This document shows, piece after piece, positions 17,880-27,410 of a stretch of DNA of 64,000 nt. Source of the stretch: Bacillus sp. REN16. Lineage in GTDB: Bacteria; Bacillota; Bacilli; Bacillales; Bacillaceae_L. Both the position numbers and the translations under genes were made by a program. Position 1 is the stretch's first letter. Every line of letters starts with the position of its first letter. Below the pieces are notes generated by a model. It searched no databases. It saw nothing but the letters and a program-made list of their open reading frames with translations, and was not told where the DNA came from. The stretch is taken from the NCBI RefSeq assembly GCF_020731355.1, contig NZ_JAJFZK010000002.1, forward strand, positions 186,001 to 250,000. The letters are read 5' to 3'.

Positions 17880-19638
17880 ATTCCTCCCCCTTATCATAAG
17901 GCAGAACAATAATTACCTTTGTTCCTTCATTAGGTGCACTTTCAATGGTAATGCCATATTTTTCTCCAAATGAAAGCTTAATACGGTCATTGATATTCGT
18001 TAAACCTACACCTTGACCTCTTGTCTTTATCTCTTTATTTTTAATTTTTTCTAATATCTGTGGTTCCATCCCTGGACCATTGTCCTCGACAATTAGGCTA
18101 AATGAATCATCATGAGTGATTGAATAGATTCGAATCTTACATGGTTCAATCATCGGCTCTAACGCGTAATGGATGGCATTTTCAACAAGAGGCTGTAATG
18201 TTAATTTTGGAATGATAAACTTATTTAAATCAGAGTCAACCTCCATATGAAAATCCAATCGATCCTCAAAACGGTATTGTTGAATAATGATATAATTCTT
18301 TACTGTTGAGAGCTCCTCTTCAATCGTAATTAACGGCTTTTTCAAACTTATCGAATTACGCAATAAGAAGCCAAGTGATTCTACCATATTCGAAATTTGA
18401 GCTTGTCCATTTGCTTTAGCTAGCCAGTTAATTGATTCCAGCGTATTGTATAAAAAATGCGGATTGATTTGAGCCTGCAATGCCTTAAATTCTGTCTCTT
18501 TAATTGTTAGTTGTTTGGAGTAGTTTTCATTAATTAGTTCATCAATTTGCTGAATCATTGTGTGGAAATTTTGTTGAAGCTTCCCAACTTCATCATCCTG
18601 AATCGACGATTTGAGTACTTCTTTTCTTGCTTCTTTAAAATCGCCTGCTGACATTTGCTGTATTCCTGCTACTAGATTTTCTAAGGGAATTGTGATATTC
18701 CTTGCAAACCGCATTCCAAATATCGTGACAAAAATAAACATGAGAATGAAGACAAAAACCAATAATGATTTGATTAAGCTAATATCCTTAAAGACTTGAT
18801 TAAATGGAATCGCATTCACATATCCCCAATCAAAATAATTAGACTTTCGATACACCTGAAAGTATTTTTTTTCACCTATCTCCTTTATTTGATAACCGGA
18901 GTGTGAATCGAGTACCGTATCCTTTAAGTGAAGGGGTGGATCAGTTGGGAAAATAATTCCTTGTTGATCGGCTATCAGAAAGTTTCCATCTATTTTCTTC
19001 GATCCAGCTAACGTATTTCCGACAAGCTTATCCATATTAATAAAGATAATAAGTGTACCCAGCTTTTCGAAACTTAAATTGTTATAGTCCTTAATTTCTC
19101 TAGCTGTAACAATGGTAAAGCCATTTTCTTTAGGATTTATCCAAATATTACTTCCATCTGCCTCATTTGCCGCGCTTGTAATGTCGATTTTTTGTTTTTC
19201 TTTTAGTTTTATCGCTCTTGGCCCAGCTACATACTCTTCTCCATTTGCATCTACTAAATTTACCGATAAAATATACTCTTCCTTATTCACATAACTGAGC
19301 AATTTATCGTTCATTTGGGTGCGAAGAACAAATTTTTCATATTCTGAACCATCCGCATTCAATTTTGAAAGATATTGTTGGATTTGCGGGTCTGTTAATA
19401 TCTTATATGAAACATCTTCCATATTTTTCAATTCAATTTCAATGCTATTTGAAGTTGTACTTAATACTTGTGAAGATTTACTATAGAGCTGTTCATCATA
19501 GATTTGAAATGCATATTGCAGGCCTAAAAAAGTAAATAGAAATGAAATAATCATGATCCATGAAACAAGTAAAAATAGTTTATATTTAATTTTTAAATTT
19601 CCATAGCTTATTCGTAAACGACGAATGGCATTTTTCAT
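17872..19638 (-). CDS. yesM: YesM-type sensor histidine kinase
   Basis: 588 residues. There is one membrane helix near residues 20-45 (FLLVSWIMIISFLFTFLGL), an extracellular sensing region of about 230 residues (dCache-like), and a second helix near 290-310. HAMP follows, then a LytS/YesM-type kinase core with the phospho-acceptor His in INPHFLYNTLES (about residue 393), and a HATPase domain (VEDNGPGM, GVGLTNINDR). It phosphorylates the overlapping YesN. The candidate ligand is an RG-I oligosaccharide, either directly or through the binding protein encoded two genes downstream. A cre-like site lies just upstream of the start. Confidence 0.92.
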   Translation of the reverse strand: MKNAIRRLRISYGNLKIKYKLFLLVSWIMIISFLFTFLGLQYAFQIYDEQLYSKSSQVLSTTSNSIEIELKNMEDVSYKILTDPQIQQYLSKLNADGSEYEKFVLRTQMNDKLLSYVNKEEYILSVNLVDANGEEYVAGPRAIKLKEKQKIDITSAANEADGSNIWINPKENGFTIVTAREIKDYNNLSFEKLGTLIIFINMDKLVGNTLAGSKKIDGNFLIADQQGIIFPTDPPLHLKDTVLDSHSGYQIKEIGEKKYFQVYRKSNYFDWGYVNAIPFNQVFKDISLIKSLLVFVFILMFIFVTIFGMRFARNITIPLENLVAGIQQMSAGDFKEARKEVLKSSIQDDEVGKLQQNFHTMIQQIDELINENYSKQLTIKETEFKALQAQINPHFLYNTLESINWLAKANGQAQISNMVESLGFLLRNSISLKKPLITIEEELSTVKNYIIIQQYRFEDRLDFHMEVDSDLNKFIIPKLTLQPLVENAIHYALEPMIEPCKIRIYSITHDDSFSLIVEDNGPGMEPQILEKIKNKEIKTRGQGVGLTNINDRIKLSFGEKYGITIESAPNEGTKVIIVLPYDKGEEYV

Positions 19639-19659
19639 TTTTTATCTCCATAGATCGTA

Positions 19660-19675
19660 TTGTAAGCGCGCTCAA
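19660..19675 (-). promoter_or_regulatory. cre-like CcpA site upstream of yesM
   Basis: TTGTAAGCGCGCTCAA fits the cre consensus WTGNAANCGNWNNCAW except for one position. It lies 22 nt before the yesM start in the yesM/deacetylase divergent region and is a plausible point for glucose repression of the sensor. Confidence 0.6.
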
Positions 19676-19831
19676 TTCTAGTGTAATAGTTTACTAAAAT
19701 TTTATCATAGATATGTGTTGATTCAAAGTTCACCAGTAAGTTTTTTCAGCTTTTTGTCATTTTTGATTTAATTATCTGATAATATGGTCAAGATACTAAA
19801 TTAATTTTATTTGAATGAGAGGTTATTTAAT

Positions 19832-20632
19832 ATGCCAAAAGTAGTGATAGCGTTCCCTGAAGGGAAACATAAAGTATTAACGATGAGTTACGATGACGGT
19901 AAGGCAGCTGATAGAAAATTGGTTGAAATTTTTAATCAATATGGGATAAAGGGTACTTTTCATATTAATTCTGGATTATTTGGAGAAGGAGATCGTATAC
20001 CCATTGAGGAAGTACCCAAGCTTTATGATGGACATGAAATCTCAACTCACACCGTAACTCATCCAACGATTGCTCGATCACCAAAAGAACAGCTTATTGA
20101 AGAAATCATTGAAGATCGCAAAGGTCTGGAGAAAATATCAGGATACACGGTAAGAGGATTATCTTATCCTAACGGTTCATATAATTCCCTAATAAAAGAA
20201 ATGCTGCCATATTTGGGTATTGAATATGCCAGAACCGTTAATAGTACAGGTCATTTTTCCATCCCGGATGATTTCCTAGAATGGAACCCAACATGTCATC
20301 ATAAGCACAACTTAATGGAACTTGCAGAAGATTTTGTTGCGCTTCACAAGAAGCAATACTTGTATATGCTATATGTTTGGGGCCATAGCTATGAGTTTGA
20401 CAATGATCAAAACTGGGATTTGATCGAAGGATTTTGTGAGTTCATCGGCAATCGAAACGATATATGGTATGCAACAAATATAGAAATCGTAGATTATTTT
20501 AAAGCATTCCGCAACCTTCAATTTTCTGCTGACTGCAGTTTTGTTTATAATCCTAATGCAATTTCAGTATGGCTAAGTGTAGATAATAATATTGTCGAAA
20601 TAAAAGGCGGCAAGCAAACTGATTTAATTTAG
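19832..20632 (+). CDS. Polysaccharide deacetylase (NodB-fold) family protein
   Basis: 266 residues from the ATG at 19832 (GAGAGG 9 nt upstream; TTG at 19811 also possible). The NodB-homology metal triad is visible: TMSYDDG (about D21, D22) and STHTVTHP (about H73, H77), followed by LSYPNGSYN. There is no signal peptide, so it is probably cytoplasmic and may deacetylate imported oligosaccharides rather than cell wall. It diverges from yesM across about 190 bp with a shared cre-like site. The substrate is unknown; family placement is solid. Confidence 0.85.
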   Translation: MPKVVIAFPEGKHKVLTMSYDDGKAADRKLVEIFNQYGIKGTFHINSGLFGEGDRIPIEEVPKLYDGHEISTHTVTHPTIARSPKEQLIEEIIEDRKGLEKISGYTVRGLSYPNGSYNSLIKEMLPYLGIEYARTVNSTGHFSIPDDFLEWNPTCHHKHNLMELAEDFVALHKKQYLYMLYVWGHSYEFDNDQNWDLIEGFCEFIGNRNDIWYATNIEIVDYFKAFRNLQFSADCSFVYNPNAISVWLSVDNNIVEIKGGKQTDLI

Positions 20633-20673
20633 TAGAATTACCATAAATCGCAGACTGAACTAATCATCAAAAA

Positions 20674-20699
20674 AGGAGACTCTCAGCCAATAGGTTGGG
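20674..20699. terminator. Hairpin between convergent genes
   Basis: AGACTCTCAGCC pairs with GGTTGGGAGTCT (12 bp including two G-U pairs, loop AATA). The following T-run is weak. It lies after the deacetylase stop and before the converging GH106-like gene. Confidence 0.6.
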
Positions 20700-20773
20700 A
20701 GTCTTACTGAAAAACTTTTACGCTTTGTAACGTGACATTGAAATCATCACTACCAAATTTGGCGCCATCTTTT

Positions 20774-23248
20774 TTATACCAAATTCCATTCGTTACGTGA
20801 TATCTCAAGTGATACAGGACCAAGTAAACCAGAAGGTAGTCGTGCATCATCCATTTCATTTGCTCGACTGTTCGTAACTGCAACAGTAAGTTTATTAACG
20901 CCATTTTTTAGTAAGGCTGTATTTATTTCGAAGGTATACGGTGCCCACATTTTCGCACCAACCTCATTCCCATTAATCGATACTCTTACGATTTCATACA
21001 CTTCACATAAATCGAGCTTGACGCTTGCAATTGAATCGCGTTCTTCTATCGTAAATTGATTTTCATACACGACCTCTCCAGAGAAGGATTCCATACCGTC
21101 CCAAATCGTCCATGATTCTAATGCACTATTAAACTTATGATTTATTATCCAATTATGATCTAATGTAATCCTATCAGATATTAACTTTTTAACGTGATAA
21201 TGGGCTTGTTCTTCTGACCCATGTTCTGCAGTGTTAACGGCAAACACAATAGATGATCTACGTTTAATATTTAATGGTGCAACTAAACTACTATTTTGTC
21301 TCTGAAGGTTTACTTGTTTAAGCTCACTTGACCATGCGTCCCATTTTTCAACGCATCCTTCTTCCTTCAAATGTAAGGAGCCTTGATAACTTTCTTCACC
21401 TTCATTTACTAAAAAGTAAAAAAGCCTGCCTTCTTTTAAGACCTTAGTGACTCTGATGTCTTTGTTAGCTGGATAAATGACAACCTCTTCTCGATGAGAA
21501 ACAGATAGTGCATCCACAATTTTTTCAATCTGTTGAATAACCTTCGCGCCCTGAACGGGTGAAGTTGTTTCATTATCTGTAAAAACGATGACTTCCCCTC
21601 CACTTTGTATAAACGTTACCAACTTATCAATCACAGACGCTTCAAGTTTTGTGCTATCTTCGACGACCACAGTTTGATAGGATTGATTCTGTATTTCTAC
21701 TCTTCCTTCCACGATAGAGCTTGATGATAAAAACAAAACTTCCTCTAAATAGTTGAATTCTATTTGATTTTCAAATAGTGGCTTTGCAATTTTCCACGGC
21801 AAATGATCTTCCGTGCATAAAATGGCGACACCGGTTTGATTTATACTATCTGTCATTAACCAACTTAGCCGTTTCATATATTGAGCAAACTGTTTGTAAT
21901 ACGGCCACCACAAATTATTGGGACCGACATCCGGCGGACGCTCATGACTTCTCCGCCTTCCATCAATCGAATAATAAAAAGCATGCGGACAGAGGAGATT
22001 AACACCCCTGACTAACAACCAATCCATATACCATTTCATATCTCCAGGACTCAGTGCCCATGGGCTTTCCTTACTGCAAACTCCTAAAAACTCATTCAGG
22101 TTTCTGCGTCTTCCCCTGTGTCTTGCCGCATCAGCGGAGCACTTTCCAGTTGTTGAGTGTTGTCCTTCTAACCCTTTTCCATCCTCTGGGGCTACCCAAC
22201 GCCATACAACGTCCTGACCTGGAATTTGAAAATGTTCCAATAATCCGATATCATCGCTTGCCGCTGGATGGCCAGTTAGGGCAATGTTGTGTGCTGCACA
22301 CCAGTCACTAATCGGTTTATAATAAGCATCGGTTAGTCGTCTATTAACGGTCTTCCGATATTTTTTTCTTAGGGATTCCGTATCGTCTCCAACATCAAAC
22401 CATAATGCAGCTAGTTCCTCTTCCTTGCTCCCTTTTTCCTTATAATAGGAGAGGAATCCTCTTGTCCAAGGCTTTAGGTTTCGTGCCGCACCTCTTCCTA
22501 AGATATCTGGTTCATCGGTGAACATAGCAATCACCGTACTGCCAAAATACTCCTTTAATGCGTTGTAATAGGTTTCATGAGTGATTTCAATAAATTTTTT
22601 AACAGCCTCAGGATTTAATAGATCCGCAGATGCCGGTGCATTTGCTTCACCATCGTCCTCGCCAAAATGGATACCACGAATATGTCCACCTGAATAGGCT
22701 TGGATGAATAGCAGAATGGACCAATCCTCACCAACTGGGGGACTAAAAGAAACGCTGCCAAACTCATAATTTAAAATCCTTGAGTCCGACAAATCTATTG
22801 ATTCTTTGGAAAGCTTTTTAACTGCTTGTGCTGAAACAAAAGTCTCACCCTCTGCTAATTCAATCCCTATTTCAATACTTGCGTTACAAGGGTACTCCCT
22901 CATTTTCAAGCCTCTACTTGCATATTCTGGATTCTCTTTGACTACTAATCCTTTCGCTGATCCCGATGGATACATTGCTTCGTCATACAGAATCACCGAC
23001 ATCCCTAACAGTTTTGCTTCTTCTACCGCTATTTTGACTAATTCCATAAAGGTTTTCGATAAATATTCAATTTCCTCGGGAATTCCTATTCTGGGATGAA
23101 TCACAAATCCTGTTACACCTTTATCATAAAAATCGTGAATTTGTCTCGTAATCTCCTGTTTTGTTAAGTGATCATTCCAAAACCAAAATGGAATTGGAGT
23201 GAACTCCTCTGGAGGATGTAAAAATTGTTGTTGCAATGGGTTTGGCAT
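20774..23248 (-). CDS. Large glycoside hydrolase, GH106-like (putative rhamnosidase-type)
   Basis: 824 residues. It begins with a PPEEFTPIPFWFWNDHLT segment and GVTGFVIHPRIG, followed by a TIM-barrel-type stretch with ILYDEAMYPSG and IAMFTDEPDI, Glu/Asp-rich motifs typical of catalytic barrels. The C-terminal part ends in a GH2-like sugar-binding beta-sandwich (VSINGNEVGAKMWAPYTFEI). This order is that of the large family annotated as GH106/alpha-L-rhamnosidase-like proteins; true GH106 members act on rhamnose in RG-II or RG-I. There is no signal peptide. It stands downstream of the oxidoreductase pseudogene, in the same direction. Hydrolase call fairly sure, exact family and substrate not. 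Confidence 0.7.
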   Translation of the reverse strand: MPNPLQQQFLHPPEEFTPIPFWFWNDHLTKQEITRQIHDFYDKGVTGFVIHPRIGIPEEIEYLSKTFMELVKIAVEEAKLLGMSVILYDEAMYPSGSAKGLVVKENPEYASRGLKMREYPCNASIEIGIELAEGETFVSAQAVKKLSKESIDLSDSRILNYEFGSVSFSPPVGEDWSILLFIQAYSGGHIRGIHFGEDDGEANAPASADLLNPEAVKKFIEITHETYYNALKEYFGSTVIAMFTDEPDILGRGAARNLKPWTRGFLSYYKEKGSKEEELAALWFDVGDDTESLRKKYRKTVNRRLTDAYYKPISDWCAAHNIALTGHPAASDDIGLLEHFQIPGQDVVWRWVAPEDGKGLEGQHSTTGKCSADAARHRGRRRNLNEFLGVCSKESPWALSPGDMKWYMDWLLVRGVNLLCPHAFYYSIDGRRRSHERPPDVGPNNLWWPYYKQFAQYMKRLSWLMTDSINQTGVAILCTEDHLPWKIAKPLFENQIEFNYLEEVLFLSSSSIVEGRVEIQNQSYQTVVVEDSTKLEASVIDKLVTFIQSGGEVIVFTDNETTSPVQGAKVIQQIEKIVDALSVSHREEVVIYPANKDIRVTKVLKEGRLFYFLVNEGEESYQGSLHLKEEGCVEKWDAWSSELKQVNLQRQNSSLVAPLNIKRRSSIVFAVNTAEHGSEEQAHYHVKKLISDRITLDHNWIINHKFNSALESWTIWDGMESFSGEVVYENQFTIEERDSIASVKLDLCEVYEIVRVSINGNEVGAKMWAPYTFEINTALLKNGVNKLTVAVTNSRANEMDDARLPSGLLGPVSLEISRNEWNLV

Positions 23249-23306
23249 TTTTTCCGCACTCCTTAATCACACAGCCCAGTCCAAAATGTGACTGGACTCG
23301 CTTTAT

Positions 23307-24588
23307 TTAAAAATTAATAAGTTCATCCACTTTTATTGCTTGGCCCGTGTTAAGGGATATGTTTCCTGCAATCCCAGTTAAAATGGACATGGCACCGTCT
23401 ACATGTGAGGCAGCACGATTAAATTCGTCTTTAACAGGTGTACCAAAAAGATCTTGTAATAGAATCGGATCTCCACCACCATGTCCGCCTCTACCTTCGA
23501 CTACCTCCACTTCATATGCCTGGCCAAACATTGGCATAACAACAATCGATTTGTCTTTTACCCTTCCTTCATCTTCCTTATTTCCACCTGAATTAATGTA
23601 GGATTGCTCACGAATTCGTACTTCAATTCTTCCTTTCGTACCATTAAAAGAAATGATATACCCTTCCCAAGGAAGATATGCATTTAAGGAATAATTGAGA
23701 ATGGCTTTATTTTTATATGTAACCATTACGCCGAGTGTATCCTCGATGCTAATTCCATCTCCGAATACGCTTTGGTCCCGTTGGTACCCATCTTCCTTCT
23801 CCGCATCCAAATACATGGCTTTCAAGTGGGCATTCCCTTCCAAATCAATCGCGAATGGATCTTCCTTGGCAAACTAACTGCCATGTGCACGTTGATAAAA
23901 TTGTGTTACACCTCTTGCTTCTGCATTTTCTCTTCCATAGAAGCGTAATCCACCAGTTGCGTAAACCGTTTCAGGTGTAGTGCCTAACCAGAAATTAACT
24001 AAATCAAAATGATGAGTGGATTTATGTACAAGCAGTCCGCCACTATTTCGCTTATCCCGGTGCCATCTGCGGAAGTAATCCGCCCCGTGCTGCGTATCCA
24101 GTGCCCATTCGAAATTAACAGAGGTAACCTTACCAATCACATCATTCATAATCAACTCACGAATTTTTGTATTATGCGGAGCGTATCTGTAGTTGAACGC
24201 AACCCTCAATTCCCTGCCAGTTCGGTTCGTTGCATCAATAATCGCCTGACACTTCTCAGTATCAATCGTCAATGGTTTTTCAGTAATGACATCACAACCT
24301 AATTCTAGTGCTTTAATAATGTATGTATGATGTGTTCGATCAACAGTTGTTACAATAACCGTATCCGGCTTTTCCACTTCAATCATTTTTTCAAAGTCTG
24401 AGTGTACATATGTGTTTATCTTTGAATGATTATATTTTTCTTCTAACAAACGATTCGCATAATCCATACGGGTTTTATTCAAGTCACAAAAAGCAACTAG
24501 TTTACAAGTTTCTTTGAAATCCCTTACAATTGCACCATAAAAAAAATTCAGCTCTTCCACCTGTACCTACTAAGGCGTATTTTTTCAT
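23307..24588 (-). pseudogene. Broken Gfo/Idh/MocA oxidoreductase (frameshift plus internal amber stop)
   Basis: The intact start is at 24588 (MKKYALVGTGGRAEFF, GGGGAAAAAG upstream), but a run of eight T residues (complement of 24539-24546) shifts the frame by one; seven would restore it. The frame then stays open (EKPLTIDTEKC, FNYRYAPHNTK, HKSTHHFDLVNFW) until a TAG at 23876-23874. After it the same frame resumes with FAKEDPFAIDLEGN and runs to 23307 (NGTKGRIEV, GGHGGGDPILLQDLF). The 434-residue paralog at 44841 reads straight through both places. Two independent lesions make a decayed NAD(P)-dependent sugar dehydrogenase the best call; the homopolymer could be a sequencing error, the stop less easily. 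Confidence 0.85.
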
Positions 24589-24809
24589 TCTTTTTCCCCT
24601 CCAAATATTTTGATTACTAAATAAATTAAAGCAGTCACTCTTCTTAAACCTTAATATCTTTATTTATTTACGACAATAGGACTTTTTTGAAAAGGGTGAA
24701 CAATTATCTTAGACAGTTCACATATTATGTATTTTAATTTCACAAAAAAGTGTTATAATAATTCGGAATATAAAGGTAAATTTACTTTAAGGGAAGGAGA
24801 TAAGACTAT

Positions 24810-26213
24810 TTGAGCATAGAGTCAGAGAAAATAGCTTACAAAAGACTCTCCCTGTTTGCCATTGCATGGCCGATTTTTATTGAAACAGGTTTACACATGT
24901 TGATGGGTAATGCTGATACACTTATGCTCAGTCAATATTCGGATGATTCAGTTGCTGCGGTTGGAGTTTCGAACCAAATTCTAAATGTTATTATCGTGAT
25001 GTTCGGATTCGTCGCAACCGGAACGAGCGTGCTTGTTGCACAGTACTTAGGTGCAAATTCTGCAAGGAAAGCTGGTAAAATAGCAGTCGTCTCCATTGTT
25101 ACGAATATACTCTTAGGTCTTGCTCTGGGACTTATCGTCATCTTCGCTTCTTCAACATTACTAACAATGATGGGTGTATCTGATCAATTATTACAAGAAG
25201 CTACAATCTATTTACAAATCGTAGGTGGATTTTTATTTGTGCAAGCTGGCATCATGACAATCGGCGCTGTATTACGAAGTCATCGTTTCACAAAGGACGT
25301 CATGTATGTGACGATTGGAATGAACATCTTGAATGTGATTGGGAATTATTTGTTTATATTTGGACCATTCGGTATACCCGTCTTGGGTGTAACCGGTGTC
25401 GCCATCTCGACAGCATTTAGCCGGACAATTGGGGTTGTTGTCATATTTTTTATCTTATTTAAACGAATTAAAAATGAGCTGCCTTTCTCATTCTTACTTA
25501 AGAAATTCCCATCTTTTGAACTAAAAAAATTACTTAAGATCGGAATTCCATCAGCTGGCGAGCACCTTTCGTTTAATGGTTCTCAATTGGTCATCACCTC
25601 TTTTATCGTCATACTCGGAACAGAAGCATTAACAACAAAGGTATACGCTCAAAATATTGGAATGTTTGTCCTTCTCTTTTCCATTGCGATTGGTCAGGGA
25701 ACACAGATTATTATTGGGCATCAAGTCGGCGCAAAAAAACTTGATGAAGCCTATAAACGTTGTATCAATAGCCTGTTAATTGCAATTGCAGCAACTGCAT
25801 CTGTTGGATTAACCCTTTATTACTTTAGTGAAAGTCTTTTCAGCCTCTTTACAAATAATCATGACATCATTGTAACAGGAAGTATTCTGCTCTTACTTAC
25901 CGCTATCCTTGAGCCAGGACGCGCTTTTAATGCTGTTGTTATTAGTTCGCTCCGTGCAGCAGGAGATGTGAATTTCCCTGTTTTAATCGGAATTGTTTCT
26001 ATGTGGGGAGTAAGTGTGCCGATAGCTTACTTTTTAGGTATCCATTTGGATTTAGGGTTAATTGGAATTTGGATAGCCTTTATCGCCGATGAATGGCTTA
26101 GAGGCATTTTAATGCTGTGGCGTTGGCGAAAAGGACATTGGCGAGGAATGTCATTTGTACATCCTACCAAGATCGACAAACCAAAGAAGCAGTTGAAGAC
26201 AACTCATGTTTAA
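24810..26213 (+). CDS. MATE-family multidrug/solute exporter
   Basis: 467 residues, beginning at TTG (24810) with GGAAGGAG upstream. There are twelve hydrophobic segments in the MATE pattern: FAIAWPIFIETGLHMLMGNADTLMLSQ at the start, AAVGVSNQI, then LVAQYLGA in helix 3 and a repeat of the same arrangement in the second half (GTQIIIGHQVGA). It exports cationic compounds by Na+ or H+ antiport in known members. It stands alone on the plus strand between two minus-strand sugar blocks, so a role in pectin use is doubtful; it may be a passenger. A hairpin follows the stop. Confidence 0.92.
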   Translation: MSIESEKIAYKRLSLFAIAWPIFIETGLHMLMGNADTLMLSQYSDDSVAAVGVSNQILNVIIVMFGFVATGTSVLVAQYLGANSARKAGKIAVVSIVTNILLGLALGLIVIFASSTLLTMMGVSDQLLQEATIYLQIVGGFLFVQAGIMTIGAVLRSHRFTKDVMYVTIGMNILNVIGNYLFIFGPFGIPVLGVTGVAISTAFSRTIGVVVIFFILFKRIKNELPFSFLLKKFPSFELKKLLKIGIPSAGEHLSFNGSQLVITSFIVILGTEALTTKVYAQNIGMFVLLFSIAIGQGTQIIIGHQVGAKKLDEAYKRCINSLLIAIAATASVGLTLYYFSESLFSLFTNNHDIIVTGSILLLLTAILEPGRAFNAVVISSLRAAGDVNFPVLIGIVSMWGVSVPIAYFLGIHLDLGLIGIWIAFIADEWLRGILMLWRWRKGHWRGMSFVHPTKIDKPKKQLKTTHV

Positions 26214-26216
26214 CTT

Positions 26217-26254
26217 CCCCCCTTTTTATAACCAAGTTGGTTATGAAAGGGGGT
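26217..26254. terminator. Hairpin after the MATE gene
   Basis: CCCCCTTTTTATAACCA pairs with TGGTTATGAAAGGGGG (one internal mismatch) immediately after the stop at 26213. The T-run is poor, but the position between convergent genes supports terminator function in both directions. Confidence 0.65.
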
Positions 26255-26299
26255 TACTTTGATTACCTGAAAGTGAAGATGCTTAAAATGAATTATTGT

Positions 26300-27394
26300 T
26301 CATCCTATTTTCGCTTGATCACTTCTATATACTTCAATTGCTTGCACTTGTGCACGTAGGCATAGCTCTGCTGCTTTAAATGCATGATTCTGAGTCATCG
26401 CTTTCTCGGTACGGTTTAAGCAATCCAAGATAAGTTGTCCGAAGAACGGATACCCCACCTTACCAGTTACATTGAAATATTGCTCTCCATCCTTATTGAC
26501 TAAATAGACATGATTGCCATTATTCTCTCGTGCAAGGTCGACGTATTTCCGAATTTCAATTGTTCCTTCTGTTCCAATAATAAATGTTCTACCGTCACCC
26601 CATGTGCTTAATCCATCGGGTGTAAACCAATCTACTCGGAAGTAATTCGTTGCTCCATTATCTCCAACCAATGTTGCATCCCCATAATCATCTAATTCCG
26701 GATACTCTGGATGATGATAGTTTGCTATTTTACTATGTAAAACTTTTGCATCCTGACAACCTGTATAGTATAAAAATTGTTCGATTTGATGGGAGCCAAT
26801 ATCACATAGGATCCCACCGTATTGTTCTTTATTAAAAAACCAAGCCGGTCGACTAGCCGCGTTTAAACGATGAGGGCCAAACCCTGTCACCTGGATGACC
26901 CGTCCGATGGCACCATTATTAATTAAATCACCCGCGTACACAGCTCCCTCGACGTGAAGACGCTCACTATAATACACCATATACTTTTGACCCGTTTGCT
27001 TCACCACTTCTTTCGCTTCTTCCAGTTGTTCTAATGAGGTAAAAGGTGTTTTGTCTGTGAAATAATCTTTTCCTGCCCTCATCACCTGAATACCAAGTTC
27101 ACTTCGCTTTGAAGGAATCGCTGCACCAGCTACAAGATGAATCTGAGAGTCTGATAAAATCTGTTCTAAAGACTCAGCCTGGATCACTTCAGGAAAAGTT
27201 TCAATAAATTTAGCTACTTTTTCTGGATCAGGGTCAAATACCCATTTCAAGGTAGCACCTGCTTCTATTAATCCATTACACATCCCGTATATATGACCAT
27301 GATCAAGGCAGGCTGCTGCAAATGCGAATTCTCCTTTATTGACGACTGGATTCGGTTTTCCTTTTGGTGCATAGTTCATACCATCTTTTGTCAA
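26300..27394 (-). CDS. Gfo/Idh/MocA-family oxidoreductase
   Basis: About 364 residues, starting at TTG 27394 with AGGAGG 7 nt before it (ATG 27379 is the alternative). The N-terminal half is a Rossmann domain (FAFAACLDHGHIYGMCNGLIEAGA, then VAGAAIPSKR and DYFTDKTPF in place of the more common EKP). The C-terminal half is the alpha/beta substrate domain (GGILCDIGSHQIEQFLYYTG). It probably oxidises a sugar or uronate at NAD(P). It is adjacent to a second oxidoreductase (17 nt downstream of its stop), suggesting a two-step conversion. The substrate cannot be told from sequence. Confidence 0.85.
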   Translation of the reverse strand: MTKDGMNYAPKGKPNPVVNKGEFAFAAACLDHGHIYGMCNGLIEAGATLKWVFDPDPEKVAKFIETFPEVIQAESLEQILSDSQIHLVAGAAIPSKRSELGIQVMRAGKDYFTDKTPFTSLEQLEEAKEVVKQTGQKYMVYYSERLHVEGAVYAGDLINNGAIGRVIQVTGFGPHRLNAASRPAWFFNKEQYGGILCDIGSHQIEQFLYYTGCQDAKVLHSKIANYHHPEYPELDDYGDATLVGDNGATNYFRVDWFTPDGLSTWGDGRTFIIGTEGTIEIRKYVDLARENNGNHVYLVNKDGEQYFNVTGKVGYPFFGQLILDCLNRTEKAMTQNHAFKAAELCLRAQVQAIEVYRSDQAKIG

Positions 27395-27410
27395 CAATGC
27401 TCCTCCTGTC

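Noticed and set aside
20704-20904. 66-codon minus-strand ORF ending NGIWYKKDGAKFGSDDF, considered as a frameshifted tail of the GH106-like gene
   Set aside because: The GH106-like frame already ends naturally after LPSGLLGPVSLEIS; the other frame overlaps it and has no start signal. It remains a faint possibility of an old remnant.
24740-24765. TATAAT at about 24753 as the MATE promoter
   Set aside because: A good -10 but no recognisable -35 at 16-18 bp spacing; too weak to list as a feature.
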